The notes below the pieces were generated by a model. It had not been told where the DNA came from. It did no database searches and saw nothing but the letters and a program-made list of their open reading frames with translations. Source: Epiperipatus broadwayi (lineage: Eukaryota > Onychophora > Udeonychophora > Euonychophora > Peripatidae). Taken from it: 64,000 nt of DNA. Location: the NCBI GenBank assembly GCA_028023455.1, contig JAQFVV010012499.1, positions 1,684,584 through 1,748,583 of the forward strand. Reading direction: 5' to 3'. Positions 1 to 11,599 of this stretch are shown in pieces; position 1 is the first letter of the stretch; the number at the start of each line of letters is the position of its first letter. Both the position numbers and the translations under genes were made by a program.

Positions 1-1073
1 AATACAGAAGCATAGCTTTGTGAGTTGTTAGAGTTTGTGGCCATTAATGAGAGTTTTGTGTAAGACAGCTGTGATAATGCTTGCTCTGACAAGCCTGCTT
101 CAATTTGAACCTTTGTATTGGTGTTATTTTTTAACATGTTGCTAGGAAAGTCAGTTTCACTACACCTAAATTCGTTTTGGGATCCTTGTATTGTTTTTTG
201 TTTCATAAACTGCCTGTTTATATTGGTGCCATTAACATTGTTAGTACAAGAGGTTTGATAGCTTTTATTTTGTTGTTGCTGTGTAGTTACTTCATAAGAA
301 GTTTGGGACCGTATTTGGCTATCAAATTGTAAATTTTTAGATTTTGTTGTTGGCTGTTTCTTTTTTGTCCTACTGATAGGTTATAGATAAAGGGATCAAT
401 TATATGAACTGTCAACAATGTTTTGGCTGAAATTTTATAGGATGTTTGGGACAGTGAATCCACATTTAATTCTAAATTTTTAGCCTTCTGGCTCATTTCT
501 AAGTAATTTTTTTCGCTTTCCAAAAAACTGCACGTGAGAAGATCGGTAACTTCCGGTTTTGCGCCATCAACTTTTTTGAAGTTTTCAGGCCCTTTTTTTC
601 ATACAATTTTTATTTTTGCTATAACTTTCAGGTTTGTTTTGATTTAGAGTTTTATTGCTCTTGAAAAAATTACTTGTCTTAGGAATATTATTAATAGAGT
701 TTACATTGGGAAAAGATAATTAGGAGAGCAGCTGAAAACTACATTCCTGTTTTTTAGTATTTTCAAGATCTAGTTCTTTATTTTTCATTACGATAAATCT
801 TTTAATTGTAACTGTTGTGTTATTAGCTTCAAAAGGTATTGGATTAAATATTGAGGGTTTTGAGATACTTTTAACTAATGTTTTTTGACTGGGGAGACTT
901 TCCTGACTCACACTATCTGTTCCAGACATGTTAATAAAAATTTGAGTGGTTTCTGGCAAAGAACTTGCTTCAAGCATAGCTTCTTCATGTACAATGACAT
1001 CAACACCATTAGATGGTGGATTTTTAACATCCACGATGTTCTGTCAGTCTGAATAGGCACTTGCACTGCTCAT
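1..1073 (-). pseudogene. Broken polar Ser/Asn/Gln-rich coding sequence, runs off the left edge
   Basis: I do not recognise this protein. On the minus strand an ATG at 1073-1071 opens MSSASAYSD, meets an in-frame TGA (1046-1044), then continues in frame with NIVDVKNPPSNG to a TAA at 722-720. The same frame goes on (SFPNVNSINNIPKTSN) until a seven-A run (T run at 593-599), where it shifts by one base to GPENFKKVDGAKPEVTDLL. A second shift near 360-395 leads to FDSQIRSQTSYEVTTQQQQ, which stays open to base 1. The amino-acid composition (S, T, N, Q, K; few hydrophobic runs) differs from the random ORFs here and suggests an intrinsically disordered region. Two stops plus two frameshifts in about 1 kb favour a pseudogene, possibly retroposed, over a live exon; sequencing error in homopolymers is an alternative. 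No membrane segment or known domain is visible. Confidence 0.5.
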
Positions 1074-1825
1074 TTTGAGCAGATTTAAAGATAAAAATAA
1101 AAGATAAAAGCTTATCTTACAATTCTTTCAGCTTTTTATGAAGAATCTCTTCAGAAAATTTCATGTTTATTAATTATTTAATTGCCAATGTTATGCACAT
1201 GTAAACAGAAACACTTATTTATATTAATATTACTTGAAGAGTAATATTAATGACGCTAGAGGCAGAAACCATGGTCTGAGGTTGAGGGTATTTTTGAAGC
1301 TTCATAAGAGTTTGTTTTTAACTTACTCTATATATAACATTTGAAGAGTAATGTTATTTGTAAAATACATTATCTCTCATTTTATATATACAAGAGTCAG
1401 TCAAAAATTATATACATGCTGGTCATATTAAAACTTATTTTGACCTTCCACTATCTTATTAGTACATTCTATACCAAGCCATTGATAATATTCCCAGTCA
1501 GAGTTGTTCAGTTTTGAAAATATTACAACAGTTTAAATGCAAATGCAGTGCAAAGAACAATGACAGCTTCACTCATGATGCCCACAAAAAAAAAAAAAAC
1601 AGTAGAGAAAGTGTTTTGTCACAAAGAGTGATGAATGGATAAAGAAATTCATAAAAAGTCACATACTTGTTAGCCATAAAAAAAGGTGCATCCACCTCCA
1701 TGACTAATGTCAACATTGAGCATGGTTTATCTGTTAAATAATTTAGAAATCAAACATGATTCTGTCTATGCAATAATCAATGTCAGACTTCCATTTTGAA
1801 ATGTTTGTATGATGTCACAAGAGTT
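1074..1825. other. Intergenic, nothing recognised
   Basis: AT-rich, with an A-run near 1589-1600. No reading frame, repeat family or RNA gene was recognised. Confidence 0.5.
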
Positions 1826-2000
1826 AATTTTTACACAAATGCTTGGCTTGAGTTAGTTTTTGAATCTGGTGAGAGCCATAGTTCAAAACTGGTCTGGTGG
1901 TGGGGATAATTAGATAAAGATGATTTGAATGCTTTCACTAGTTGCATTTATCATAATAAAAAAATATGCTTGTTTAGAACTATTAGTATGCTCTTTATAT
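1826..2000 (+). repeat. Old copy of the hammerhead repeat family
   Basis: This matches the plus orientation of the copies at 51.6-52.2 and 56.2-56.35 kb: a GCTTGAGTTAG-type segment, the ribozyme-like block (1866-1906), a GATGATTTGAATGC segment, then GCATTTATCATAA and GCTTGTTTAGA. The ribozyme core is damaged: the CTGAAGA box is shortened to TGGTGAGA, and GAAA has become CAAA. A stem II of GAGC-CATA-GTTC can still pair, and the GGTCTGG cleavage region is kept. It is the most diverged of the seven copies, so the family has been active over a long time. Confidence 0.7.
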
Positions 2001-2009
2001 ATATATGTG

Positions 2010-3440
2010 TGTGTGTTCATACAAATGTTTTCACAGGTTGCAGATATAAAAAACTAAAACCTTACTCTGATGAAATATATGCTTGCAAGCTGAGAAGTTA
2101 CAATCATATTTAAGGTCATCAAAAAATTCTGCCTTTTAAAAAAATACTGTTATATAAACACAAAAACTTTATTGACAGAAAGAAGCCTCAAAAATATCTA
2201 TAACTTCTCATTAATCTTTTTTCAAGGTATTACTTTATTTTTGAAACAAAGTGTATTTGTCTTATACACAAACAGTCAAAAAAAATATCCATAATAAAAA
2301 ATGCATTAATGAATTTAGATGAAGAACAAAAAACATTTTAACAATAAGTTGAGATTGGTTATAAATAGGTATATGTTAGGAATGGTATTGACTTATATAG
2401 TTAGTACAACAAAATACTGAAGTTGTAATATTTGTAAAAAAAAAAATATAAAAAAATGAAGCTGCAGTAGGAATCCACTTTAGGAAGATGCTGTTAGTAC
2501 AAAAGGCATCAACTTTTAATAGAATTTTATGATTCTTTAATTTTTTTAATTATAGCATTTTGTAGTATATAACAGTTATGATCTTTACACAGAAACAATC
2601 CTAGGACTATGTAATGTTATATAATGTTTTATAATTATACAGGGGAATATTATTGCAAGCCAGTAATGGAATATACAAAAAAAATGTTATTGCAATCCAA
2701 TCAACATTATTAATGCACAATGCAGATTTTTAAACTATGCTGTCTAATATCAAAAAAAAAAAAAAAAGACTATACTTTTTATCAAAAAATTTTGTTAGGT
2801 TTTCTCAATCTCTAAACAAAACACAAATGCTCCATTTAGATATATTTACAGCTAAAAATACTGTTTATATTGAAACAGTCAGATCTGTCTATCCTTCTGT
2901 TTCTTATATACTATAGTAGTATTTATTTATGTATACTGATACCCAAGTCCTTCTATATTACACTAATTTTAAATTTAATAATACTAGTCATGTGTGTATG
3001 CAGGTATTTTAGCATACAATAAAGAAAGCATATGCATATATGTAAGAAGTTGGTAAATACGTGCATATATATATATATTGAAATAGTTCGATCTGAGGAT
3101 CGATCTTAGTTTCATGGTTTTTTTTCTTTCTTTCTTTGTTTGTTTTGGTTGTTTTCAAATCTTAGTATAGCAGATTTGCTATAAACCATTATTTCATGCA
3201 ATGAGGCTTTGTTCATCCAAGCTACATAAACTTAAATTGTTCATGTCATGTTTTATGTAGATAATTAAATAAATCCTTTAGATAAATATTGTAAGTAATA
3301 AAATATATACATCGTGTGTGTGCGTGGTTTGGATACTAATATAAGATTATTTTAAAGAGAAAGAGAAAGTTTCAGTGCACGAATAATTCTTAATTTTAAA
3401 TAGTTAATACTTGTACAAATTTATTTAAAAAAAAAAAAAA
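2010..3440. other. Intergenic, simple AT-rich DNA
   Basis: Several A-runs (for example 2752-2767) and a short TA tract ending in TTG at 3066-3080. No gene or repeat family was recognised. Confidence 0.5.
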
Positions 3441-3565
3441 AACATTTCAATGTACCGACTGGATAATAAAAGTGAAATTGCTAAAGGCAAGAAAATCCAG
3501 GAGGGCAGAGTCCAAAATGAGGTGACCAATGACCAAAAGAATTGTGGGAACTTTGGCCATTTTAA

Positions 3566-3634
3566 ATTGCATCATGTTAAATTGCATCATGCAGATTGCA
3601 TCATCCTGGATTACATCATTCTGTATTGCATCAT
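3566..3634. promoter_or_regulatory. Five tandem ATTGCATCAT sites, ~15-bp period
   Basis: The decamer ATTGCATCAT begins at 3566, 3581, 3595 and 3625; a one-base variant, ATTACATCAT, begins at 3610. Spacing is 15, 14, 15 and 15 bp, and the intervening bases differ. ATTGCATCA is the published C/EBP-ATF composite (amino-acid response) element bound by ATF4-type bZIP heterodimers in vertebrate stress genes. That this array works as such a site here is inference. A chance 15-bp minisatellite is the simple alternative. A 66-codon frame across it (3450-3650) has no protein-like features. Confidence 0.45.
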
Positions 3635-3728
3635 TTTTTTACCTTCTTGACCACTCCGAAAGAGGGGAAAACATCAGAGTAAATTTGGAGAGTGCAGTGT
3701 TAAGAAGTGATCTGTAAACTTTGATAAT

Positions 3729-3790
3729 GTCGGGCTAGGTCCAGTAAGCTGATCCTTGTCCTGCTGATGAAACCTTCCTAGCCTGCCGAC
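3729..3790. other. GC-rich imperfect hairpin
   Basis: GTCGGGCTAGG (3729-3739) can pair with CCTAGCCTGCCGAC (3777-3790) through GTCGG/CCGAC and GCTAGG/CCTAGC, leaving a 3-base bulge and a 37-base loop. It is conspicuous because the surrounding DNA is AT-rich. It does not fold as a tRNA. Confidence 0.35.
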
Positions 3791-5265
3791 AGATCATGTG
3801 CTTTGATTCCAGTTGTCCAACTTTCATATGCCTATAGTAACAGTTTCCAACCCTAAACTTTGAAAGCCAATATGTCATTATATCAAAACCCAAATGTGCG
3901 CCTACGTTCTAAGTAATCATGATCGCAAGAAATGCGTCCGGACGAAGAAAGAATGGTAAATCTAATTTACATGAACTTTTACTTTCTTTAATGCCAGTCA
4001 ATTATATAAGTAGATTTAAATCTGTGCTAAGTATGCTAAATATTTGTTATTATGTTTTTTGTTCTTTTGATAAAATATATATATTAAACCTGTAGTAAAC
4101 GGATCCCTTTCCACCTGTTAAATTTCTTTACTCTAGTCTTTAATAACAAGTTGCTAATGCCTTAAGTTTTACGATGATCTTAAATAGATTTGTTATCCAT
4201 CATTATATATATATATATTGGTTTTTAAATTGATGTATGTGTTATAGTTTAATGAAGGATGTTTTATTCTATGTCACCGGGTAGTTAATATCTAAAATCT
4301 ATTTTATCTATTTAGGCACGTTTTCTGATACGGGGGGGGGGATAATAATCCAAGGGTAGCCATTGTTGTGTTTACTATTTCCGAACGGTCAGGGGGATAT
4401 GAGATTCAGAGTGTAATTAATTAACAGTTAAATATATGATTCTCTAAGCTTATCGTATGGTTTTAAATTACTTTATCAGATGGTTACGTGGGAAAAATAT
4501 GGTGGAATAAATAAGGTCTTATATAGATATTTATAATTTCTGCTTCGAGCATTCATTCACCATGTTACTGGTTTAGTGCTATATTTCACTTCCCATAGCT
4601 TGATTCAGTGTCTAGTCCATGATTTCAAACAAGGGAGAGAGAAATTCTCCTAGCCTCCTCAGTGGGTGTGAATACTTGCCAAAGTGCGAGCCACCCAATC
4701 TTCGTTAATACACTGCAAGCTATTACTTCTGATTATTATGTTTGTTTCATATAGCAGCCAGTCACATCACCCTATATTGGAAGATATAAGCTTATTCCCC
4801 ATCCCTGTAGTACGTGATGGTTTGATTTGTTTAAAACCAACGAGGCGACCTTAATTTAATAAAGAATTTAGTCTAATAAAGATAAAACAGTTAAAGTTTT
4901 GTTTGCTCTGATCCTCATATCTCTCATACATAATTAATCATGTAAACAAATTAATTGTTTAAGTTACGCTAATATTATATTTAAAAGAAATCATCTGTGG
5001 TATTGCCTACATCGGTCATAGATAAAATGATTATAAAGCAAACCAAAATATTGAATGCAATGTTGTCCATCGATTACATCTGTATAGATTTCCGTTAAAG
5101 ACTAGAAGTAAAATAAGTAATGTTGTATATAACAAGTAATTATATTATGTTTAAATTTTATCTAATCATAAGAATAATTATTAAACATTTGTGTAATCTA
5201 GTTTGTCTCTCTCTTCATTAAATAATTATTTCACCGTCATTTGATTACTGTCTGTATCGACAACA
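3791..5265. other. Intergenic, comparatively CpG-containing
   Basis: Less AT-rich than average, with several CpGs around 3895-3955, a ten-G run at 4332-4341 and a TA tract at 4204-4219. No coding frame was found. It might be upstream or intronic sequence of a host gene, but nothing shows this. Confidence 0.35.
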
Positions 5266-5270
5266 CGAGA

Positions 5271-5558
5271 ATATATATATATATATATTGCATTGATTGT
5301 ACCTAGCGTTGAGCATCCACCACACAGTTATATATAGATAAGTTAGGCAGAATTATTGTCTGTGTTCCCACTGAGCTAGTGTTAGGCGATACCATGTACT
5401 ATGGATTCTGTTATACCTCAGTCACTTGTGTGCAGGGTTTGGGTTTGAACTCGGTTTGGTTTCGGATTTAGTTCTGGAATCGGTCTGGGTTTGAAGTCGG
5501 TTTCTGTGTGTAGTTGATGGGTAGTGGTTGACCGGTATAATATATATATATATATATT
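5271..5558. repeat. Two TA microsatellites bracketing a GT-rich stretch
   Basis: TA dinucleotide tracts lie at 5271-5289 and 5539-5558, each followed by TTG, as are the tracts at 3066 and 4204. Between them, 5435-5510 has loosely repeated GGTTTGGGTTTGAA-like words. A 67-codon minus-strand frame through the region is low-complexity and is not called as a gene. Confidence 0.6.
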
Positions 5559-5635
5559 GTTTGTGGTTAAATAAATGTAAACATGCTATGTATGTGTAAC
5601 CAGAACCTCCAACACACACAAACACATATATATAT

Positions 5636-6408
5636 AATTAAATTCCAACCAGTCACAACCTAAACATTCACTGTAAATATAGTAATCAATATTTCTCACT
5701 GCTGTCAAGGCAACCTTCTCACTTTTTTAATAGCCAGAATGGAAATCTATTCTTACTAATGGTCCATTGAATATATATATGGACACTTAAAGATTGCAAC
5801 TTGACTACAGAGTATGAAATATTGTTACAATGAAGTTTAAATAAACCTCTTTAAACATGAATAAACATGTCACTATAATGCAAACTAATAAATAGTCATC
5901 TATAACATTACTTAATGCAATACTTTTAAGTTGCCCATGTATTATTTAGAAATAATAAGCGAAGTAGTGCCTAAAGCTAATCTGGGATAATGATGTAATT
6001 AAATCCCAACCAGTCACAACTAAACATTCACAGTAAATATAGTAATCATTATTAACATTACTTAATGCAATACTTTTAAATTGTCCATGTATTATTTAGA
6101 AATAATAAGTGAAATAGTGCCTAAAGCTAATCTGAAATAATGATGTAATTAAATTCCAACCAGTCACAACCTAAACATTCACAGTAAATATAGTAATCAA
6201 TATTCCTCACTGCTGTCAACGCAATCTTCTCACCTTTTTAATAGCAAGAATGGAAATCCATACTTACTAATGGTCCATTGAATATATATGGACACTTAAA
6301 GATTGCAACTTGACTACAGAGTATGAAATATTGTTACAATGAAGTTTAAATAAACCTCTTTAAACATGAATAAACATGTCACTATAATGCAGACTAATAA
6401 ATATATAA
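5636..6408 (+). repeat. Tandem repeat, 361-bp unit, 2.1 copies
   Basis: Units start with AATTAAATTCCAACCAGTCA at 5636, 5997 and 6147. The first is full length (361 bp). The second lacks about 211 bp of the middle. The third matches the first 262 bp of the unit and ends where the inverted block at 6409 begins. Units are highly similar (a few substitutions per 100 bp by eye). Each long unit holds a GTCCAT...ATGGAC hairpin around a TA core (5760-5788 and 6270-6292). No protein coding and no hammerhead core were found. Confidence 0.85.
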
Positions 6409-7195
6409 ACCATTATGCAATTACAAATATCCAATAACACCTTCTGTTTAAAAGTCTATATCTCAATAATAGCAAACTTCAAAATGACACCACTTTGAAG
6501 TTGTACGCTAATCGATGTTAAAGATTGAAATACAAACTAACTCAAACACAGAGCATGAAATTTTAAATAAGCAAACGATCTTAAATTTTGCTAATAAACT
6601 AACAGGTCTTACAAACTTATTAAAGACAAACTAAACATTAGATTTTAATCTTTAAATAATCTTCCCAAACTATAAATGAAAATAAAGTTACTGTTAACAC
6701 TAACTGAAAACATCGACTAGCATACGACTTCAAAATGGTATCATTTTGAAGTTCGCTATTATTGAGATATAGACTTTTTAAACAGAGAGCATTACTGGAT
6801 ATTTGTAATTGTATAATGTTTTAGATATTTTTATGATTATTTCAGTCAGTGTTAACAGTAACTTTATTTTCATTTATAGTTTGGAAGAATTATTTAAAGA
6901 TTAAAATCGAATGTTTAGTTTGTCTTTAATAAGTTTGTAAACATGTTAATTTGTTAGCAAAATTTAAGATCGTTTTGCTTATTCAAAATTTCATGCTCTG
7001 TGTTTGAGTTAGTTTGTATTTCAATATTTAATATCGATTAGCATACAAATTCAAAGTGGTATCATTTTGAAGTTCGCTACTATTGAGATACAAACTTTTA
7101 AACAGAGGTCATTACTGGATATTTGTAATTGTATAATGATTTAAATATTTGTACGATTATTTCAGTTAGTGTTAACAGTAACTTTATTTTCATAT
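6409..7195. repeat. Inverted/tandem block, ~321-bp monomer
   Basis: A minus-oriented copy (6409-6708) is followed head-to-head by plus copies (6711-7031 and 7032-7195, the last incomplete). The plus period is 321 bp, measured between the ATCGAYTAGCATAC boxes at 6712 and 7033. All copies hold a strong hairpin formed by CTTCAAAATGG and its complement, and end-proximal GTGTTAACAGTAACTTT. The architecture matches the blocks at 26.3, 34.9 and 50.7 kb. I could not define a convincing target-site duplication (TSD) here. Confidence 0.8.
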
Positions 7196-8032
7196 ATATA
7201 CATAAAATCACTGCTCAGTTTATACTAAAATAGCAAATCTTCAAACTTTAATGGACAAACTTCAATCTTCTCCACTCTCCAACTCTTCATCCATCCATAT
7301 CATTGAAAAAATGAGGATGGAATGCTCAAATCTCTTGATGATGCCAATATTATTGTCATATTCATGTTTACCTTAAATCAATCTGAACCTTCACACATAG
7401 GGCCACAATATACCCATTTAATTATATTGAAGAGGAATGGATAGAAGACAAGCTGAATATGTAATATTTAAATACATGTACAGCTGAATATGTAATATTT
7501 AAATACATGTATATTGTCTACACTAAAGTTAATGTAATTATAAAGGACTTGAAGTCAGACTTTCAAACTTCCCACAGCTACCCAATCCATCTTATACAAC
7601 TGATACACATAATCACATCCATGTGAAAAGGATAAATAATCTCCAATATAAATATTTTGTGCTGAAACAGCACTCATCAGTTGGTTCAGATTACCATTAC
7701 AACACACACACAATTTATTACCCAGAACAGACACCAGTACATCTGAATAAAACTAAAAAAGCAATTAAGTATAATTAACTATATTTTTTTATTAATTATT
7801 AATAATAAAGATTACATAAGCAACAATTCAGGTTCATTATTTTGGTAATCAAACATTAAATATTTGTCAGTTATATTTTATTTAGAGTTTGCTACATTTT
7901 AGTTTAGCTAAAAATCAATATCAATAGTTGATTATCTATAATTATGCTGTAATTATTCATGGGATGTATTCCTATGTACACCGTGTTTGTATGTATATAG
8001 TATATACATAGCCTATATGTAAAAATGTAATG
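7196..8032. repeat. Intergenic with a 31-bp tandem duplication
   Basis: Positions 7451-7481 and 7482-7512 are the same 31-bp word with one difference at the end. The rest of the stretch shows no gene or element I recognise. Confidence 0.7.
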
Positions 8033-8053
8033 TTTTTTTTTTTTTTTTTTTTT
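8033..8053. repeat. T21 homopolymer
   Basis: Twenty-one consecutive T. It lies just beyond the downstream end of the minus-strand RTE fragment at 8100-9240, but on the minus strand it reads as poly(A), so it may be the tail of that LINE or of a separate retroposed sequence. Confidence 0.8.
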
Positions 8054-8099
8054 CAATTTACCATTTTAATTTATAAAATACTTTTTGTACAAATAATAT

Positions 8100-9240
8100 T
8101 AAATAATTTGGAAATATTCATTTGACTTATTGCAGACTCTTATGTATAATAATTTTCTTAGGATCATCACTGTAACTTAGTCACTGATTTTGCATTTTAA
8201 TAAATATTCTTCAGAATATAAGTGCCATAGGATTAGGTCTCACTTATACATAGCCTTTATCATTCTGGAAATATTAAAACCACTTTTAAATTCAATTATT
8301 ACTTTTGGTTGATTGGAATGTAATGTTAATTGTTGATATGTTATACTTATCTTGATAATGATTTTGTACAAAGTTGATTGAAGCTAAGTAAATCTATAAC
8401 TTCTAATATTTTTATTGCTTTTTTTAAATATCAATATCACTACTACATTTGTCAAATAATCTGATGCATTTTTTATCATTTATACACGTGGTATATACTT
8501 TTTTTTATTTTCATCTGCTTTTCTCCAAGACATCAGTAAGAATTGCATCATTTCTTGGAATATTTTCCTTATTCAGATGTTTATTTGCATGTCTCACTTC
8601 ATTTAAAATTCTTGCAATTAAGAAGTCATTTTAAATGTAAAAATGATTTTCTTTACTCCTTCTTTATTATAATAGAATTGCTTGCAAAACTTTTATATAC
8701 ATTTTATAATATCATTTCTATTTTACTAGTAGTTAAATTCTAATTGCTGAAATAACTTTATTTCCAATAGCAAGATATTCTTTTATAGTTTTGAAACTTT
8801 TATTCTCTTTTACAGTTTTCTTTTACCATTCAGTTATATTTTTTTGTATCATTAATTATATATATATTATTTTATAGCTTTCCAGTTAGTTATTCAATCC
8901 TCCATAACAAATCATACTTAAATATTTAAATTATTTTTCTATATACATTGTTCTGTTTTTTCTTTAAAAAATAATGTTATATTTCTGCTTTTTATACCAT
9001 CTCTGTGTGTGTAACAGCTTTTTTTTAAAGTATCAATTATCTTCTTACTGATTTCAATTAAATCTGTTAATATTTTAAAACGATTTGCAAGTTCTGATTT
9101 AAATTCACAGAAGTGTTTCTAAAGATTAGAAATATCAATTTTCAATAGTGTTTTTCTTAACAGTTTTTGTACATCTAGATTTACATTAATACTTATCTTA
9201 TAGATCTTAATCGATGATTAGTGTTGCGTGTGTACATGAC
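8100..9240 (-). mobile_element. RTE-like LINE fragment, heavily decayed
   Basis: Reading the minus strand downward with frame changes gives the same protein order as the element at 20.9-23.6 kb: a DHRLVRSKI-like end of the APE endonuclease and a RKTLLKIDISNL linker near 9215-9120, an EFKSELANRFKILTDL-like segment near 9100-9050, then, below 8620, SETCK (from EVRHG), a YKI...K segment and NQPK...EFKSGFN near 8330-8280. Many stops and shifts are present, so it is a fossil. It lacks the last third of the RT and ends near the T21 run at 8033. Assignment rests on the shared order of motifs with the other copies here. Confidence 0.65.
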
Positions 9241-10701
9241 AATTGCAAAGTGAGAAATCATTTTTAAAAAGTTGACTATTTTTAAAAATTATTTACAGGT
9301 TTATGTAAGTTATTACTAAAATTACAATCTTATCAAGATTGGTAACGAACTTCTCCAAGAAATATTTATGTAGATAAAAAAAAAAATAAAGTAAATAAAG
9401 TTATTATTTGGAGGGATAATTTAATTCTAATAATAATAAAAAACATTCATAAGTTAAGACACTGCTACTACCAAAAAAGAAAGAAAAAATAAAATAAAAG
9501 TACCTGTCATTTTAAATTGATTTTTTTTTTTTTTTAACTTTTACAGATATATTGATTTTACAAATGATGTCAATACAAATATTGTCGGTGAGCGTTCATT
9601 TCAATATTATGAATCAAAAATTATTATTTCAAAAATGAAGTAACTCAAACTCATAGTTAAGCACATTTTTTAAACAAAAGAAAAAGGACAACTATCAGAT
9701 AGTATTGCTAAAAGTGATAAACGGAGTAATTTAAAAATTACAAGATTTAAATTTAAATAGAATATAAAAGCTAACAGTAAGACAAAATAATAATAAGTAG
9801 AATTTAAAAAAAAAAAAAAAATTAAAAAAACAGACAACAAAAATTTGGAAGCACTAAAATAATAGATATATATTATAATGGTACGAACGATGCAATATGG
9901 AGAGATGGCAAATCATCATCAATCCCATTGATCACAAATAAATATAAATAAATAAACATGTAAGAGGAACGAACATGAGATCACAGCATCAATAAAAAAT
10001 AAGCATACCAATAATAAGTTATAAAACACAGATTATATGCTGCACCTAGTCAACATATCAGCAGCATTATACAAAAATAATTAAATCAACAGTCAATCAC
10101 TTGTCACCGGATTTAAAAGAGATACTCTAAACAGGCTAATTATCTAGCCAGTGCCAAACTTAGGCCAAAATATAACACAATCATTCGGATGAACATACCT
10201 AAGTGATAATCTATTATAAAAATAATAAAAAATGCTGATATCTTGTGACATGCTGATCATCATCAATGGTTTAACCAAAGATACCACAAATATACAGGTC
10301 AACTATAAACTTAATTTTTAATAAAAGTAAAATGCAATAAATGCACTTTAAAGATGTTACTATTGCACCATCCAAAGTTATTATCTGGATATTCAAGCAC
10401 AAACATTGACCCCTATATCCATATAACTAACCACTATTGCTTTCTCTAGCTAGTTCAAGATCATAAACTTCTAGGGACCATAACTGTGAACAAAAGAAAG
10501 TAAAAATTTATAGACTTACTCTACTTTATATAATTGAATAGCTTTATTAGGTTGATTTAAAAATCCATAAAACGTAAGTTATAATAAAATAAAATCACAC
10601 ACACTGTCAATTCCGAGAACAACAGATAGCTAGAGGAATAGACATTAACAGTAGAAAATTTTTAAATAATTATTTAAATCACAATATAAGAATATGACTA
10701 T
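9241..10701. other. Intergenic, nothing recognised
   Basis: A-rich on the plus strand between 9360 and 9850. The upstream (N-terminal) part of the 8.1-kb LINE may extend into it, but I could not follow it. Confidence 0.4.
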
Positions 10702-10790
10702 TGTATAAAACAGAGAAACATTAAATTAATATAAAAAATATTTCCAAGTGCTTTCAACACATATGAGTTTTTATCAAGACTGTATAAAAA
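10702..10790 (-). repeat. 3' pseudo-LTR remnant of the Penelope-like element
   Basis: Second copy of the 13043-13130 repeat, in the same orientation. On the minus strand it reads TTGATAAAAACTC-ATAT-GTGTTGAAAGC, which retains the GAAA box lost in the other copy, while the other copy retains the better stem. Together they suggest an ancestral CTGATGA/GAAA hammerhead-type hairpin. Confidence 0.7.
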
Positions 10791-10962
10791 TCATTATATA
10801 TTATTAAGTGATAAACTCGAACATTTCATTATATTAACCAGGAACATCAAATCAGAAAATTGGTTAATTTTGCATTAATAGCACAAGAAGAATTTTTATA
10901 ACATATGATTCCTTGATAGTACCTTTTTTATCATGTGTTTTATACATTAATACATTAAACTC

Positions 10963-11226
10963 TCATGGACAATATACATGCCCAGCAATCAATATAAAAA
11001 GCTGAATAAACTGTATCATCCTCCATTGCCTTTTTAGATGTATATTTATGTTGTTGAATACAATATTTAATATTTGTCTTAGTTTTACTAATATATATTG
11101 AAGTACAACCTGGTTGTAGGCATTCAATAGAATAAACAACATTGCTTTTATATTCTCTTTGTTCATTATCACTTTAGAATTGTTTATTAACTTATTAATG
11201 TTAGGCAGAGCCCTCCATGCCAACAT
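10963..11226 (-). pseudogene. GIY-YIG endonuclease domain of the Penelope-like element
   Basis: One frame reads MLAWRALPNINKLINNSKV from 11226. After a one-base shift near 11155 the next frame reads VYSIECLQPGCTSIYISKTK and then a TNIKYCIQQHKYTSKK stretch. The VY...IYIS pair corresponds to the GIY...YIG strand motif (the final Gly is Ser here), followed by the 'R..QH' helix in which the usual Arg is Cys. This domain nicks target DNA for PLE insertion. The frameshift and the altered residues mean it is not functional. The 87-codon open frame at these coordinates is therefore partly the wrong frame. Confidence 0.8.
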
Positions 11227-11599
11227 GAAATCTTGGCTTAAATATATTTATTGTATATCTAATGGCATCCATGAATTATTATTCACAATTATATTAGTAC
11301 TATTACATCTTTAATAATGTTTTAACACAATTGATAACAATTTATGTTTATTATACGAGCTTTGATCAAATTCTGCATATAATAATCTATATTATGTTTA
11401 CAAAATGCTTCATTTGAACATAGCCACTGATTGCATATTAAAAAAACCTAAAAACCAGCCTACTTGTGTGTTATAGAAACACAAGACAATGCATGAATAA
11501 AGCCTCTATTATCTATATGTTTTAACATCATTTTATACACAAACGTATCATCCACATATGATATTTGTAAATCTAAATATTTAATAGTAACCTTGTCAT

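Noticed and set aside
3450-3717. Two overlapping 62-66-codon plus-strand frames
   Set aside because: They arise from translating the ATTGCATCAT array and have no protein signature; two frames open in the same place argues for repeat-driven openness.
3729-3790. tRNA gene in the GC-rich hairpin
   Set aside because: No 7-bp acceptor stem, no T-loop GTTCRA word and no anticodon arm in the right place.
5422-5625. 67-codon minus-strand frame with Thr/Asn/Pro-rich end
   Set aside because: It spans a TA tract and loosely repeated GT-rich DNA; low complexity explains it.
5636-6408. Tandem array as a CRISPR or as another hammerhead repeat
   Set aside because: Units are 361 bp without spacer structure, and no CTGANGA/GAAA pair flanks a stem in either strand.
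10963-11226. Taking the 87-codon minus-strand frame as a gene as written
   Set aside because: Only its first third follows the PLE protein; the GIY-YIG residues are in the next frame after a one-base shift.
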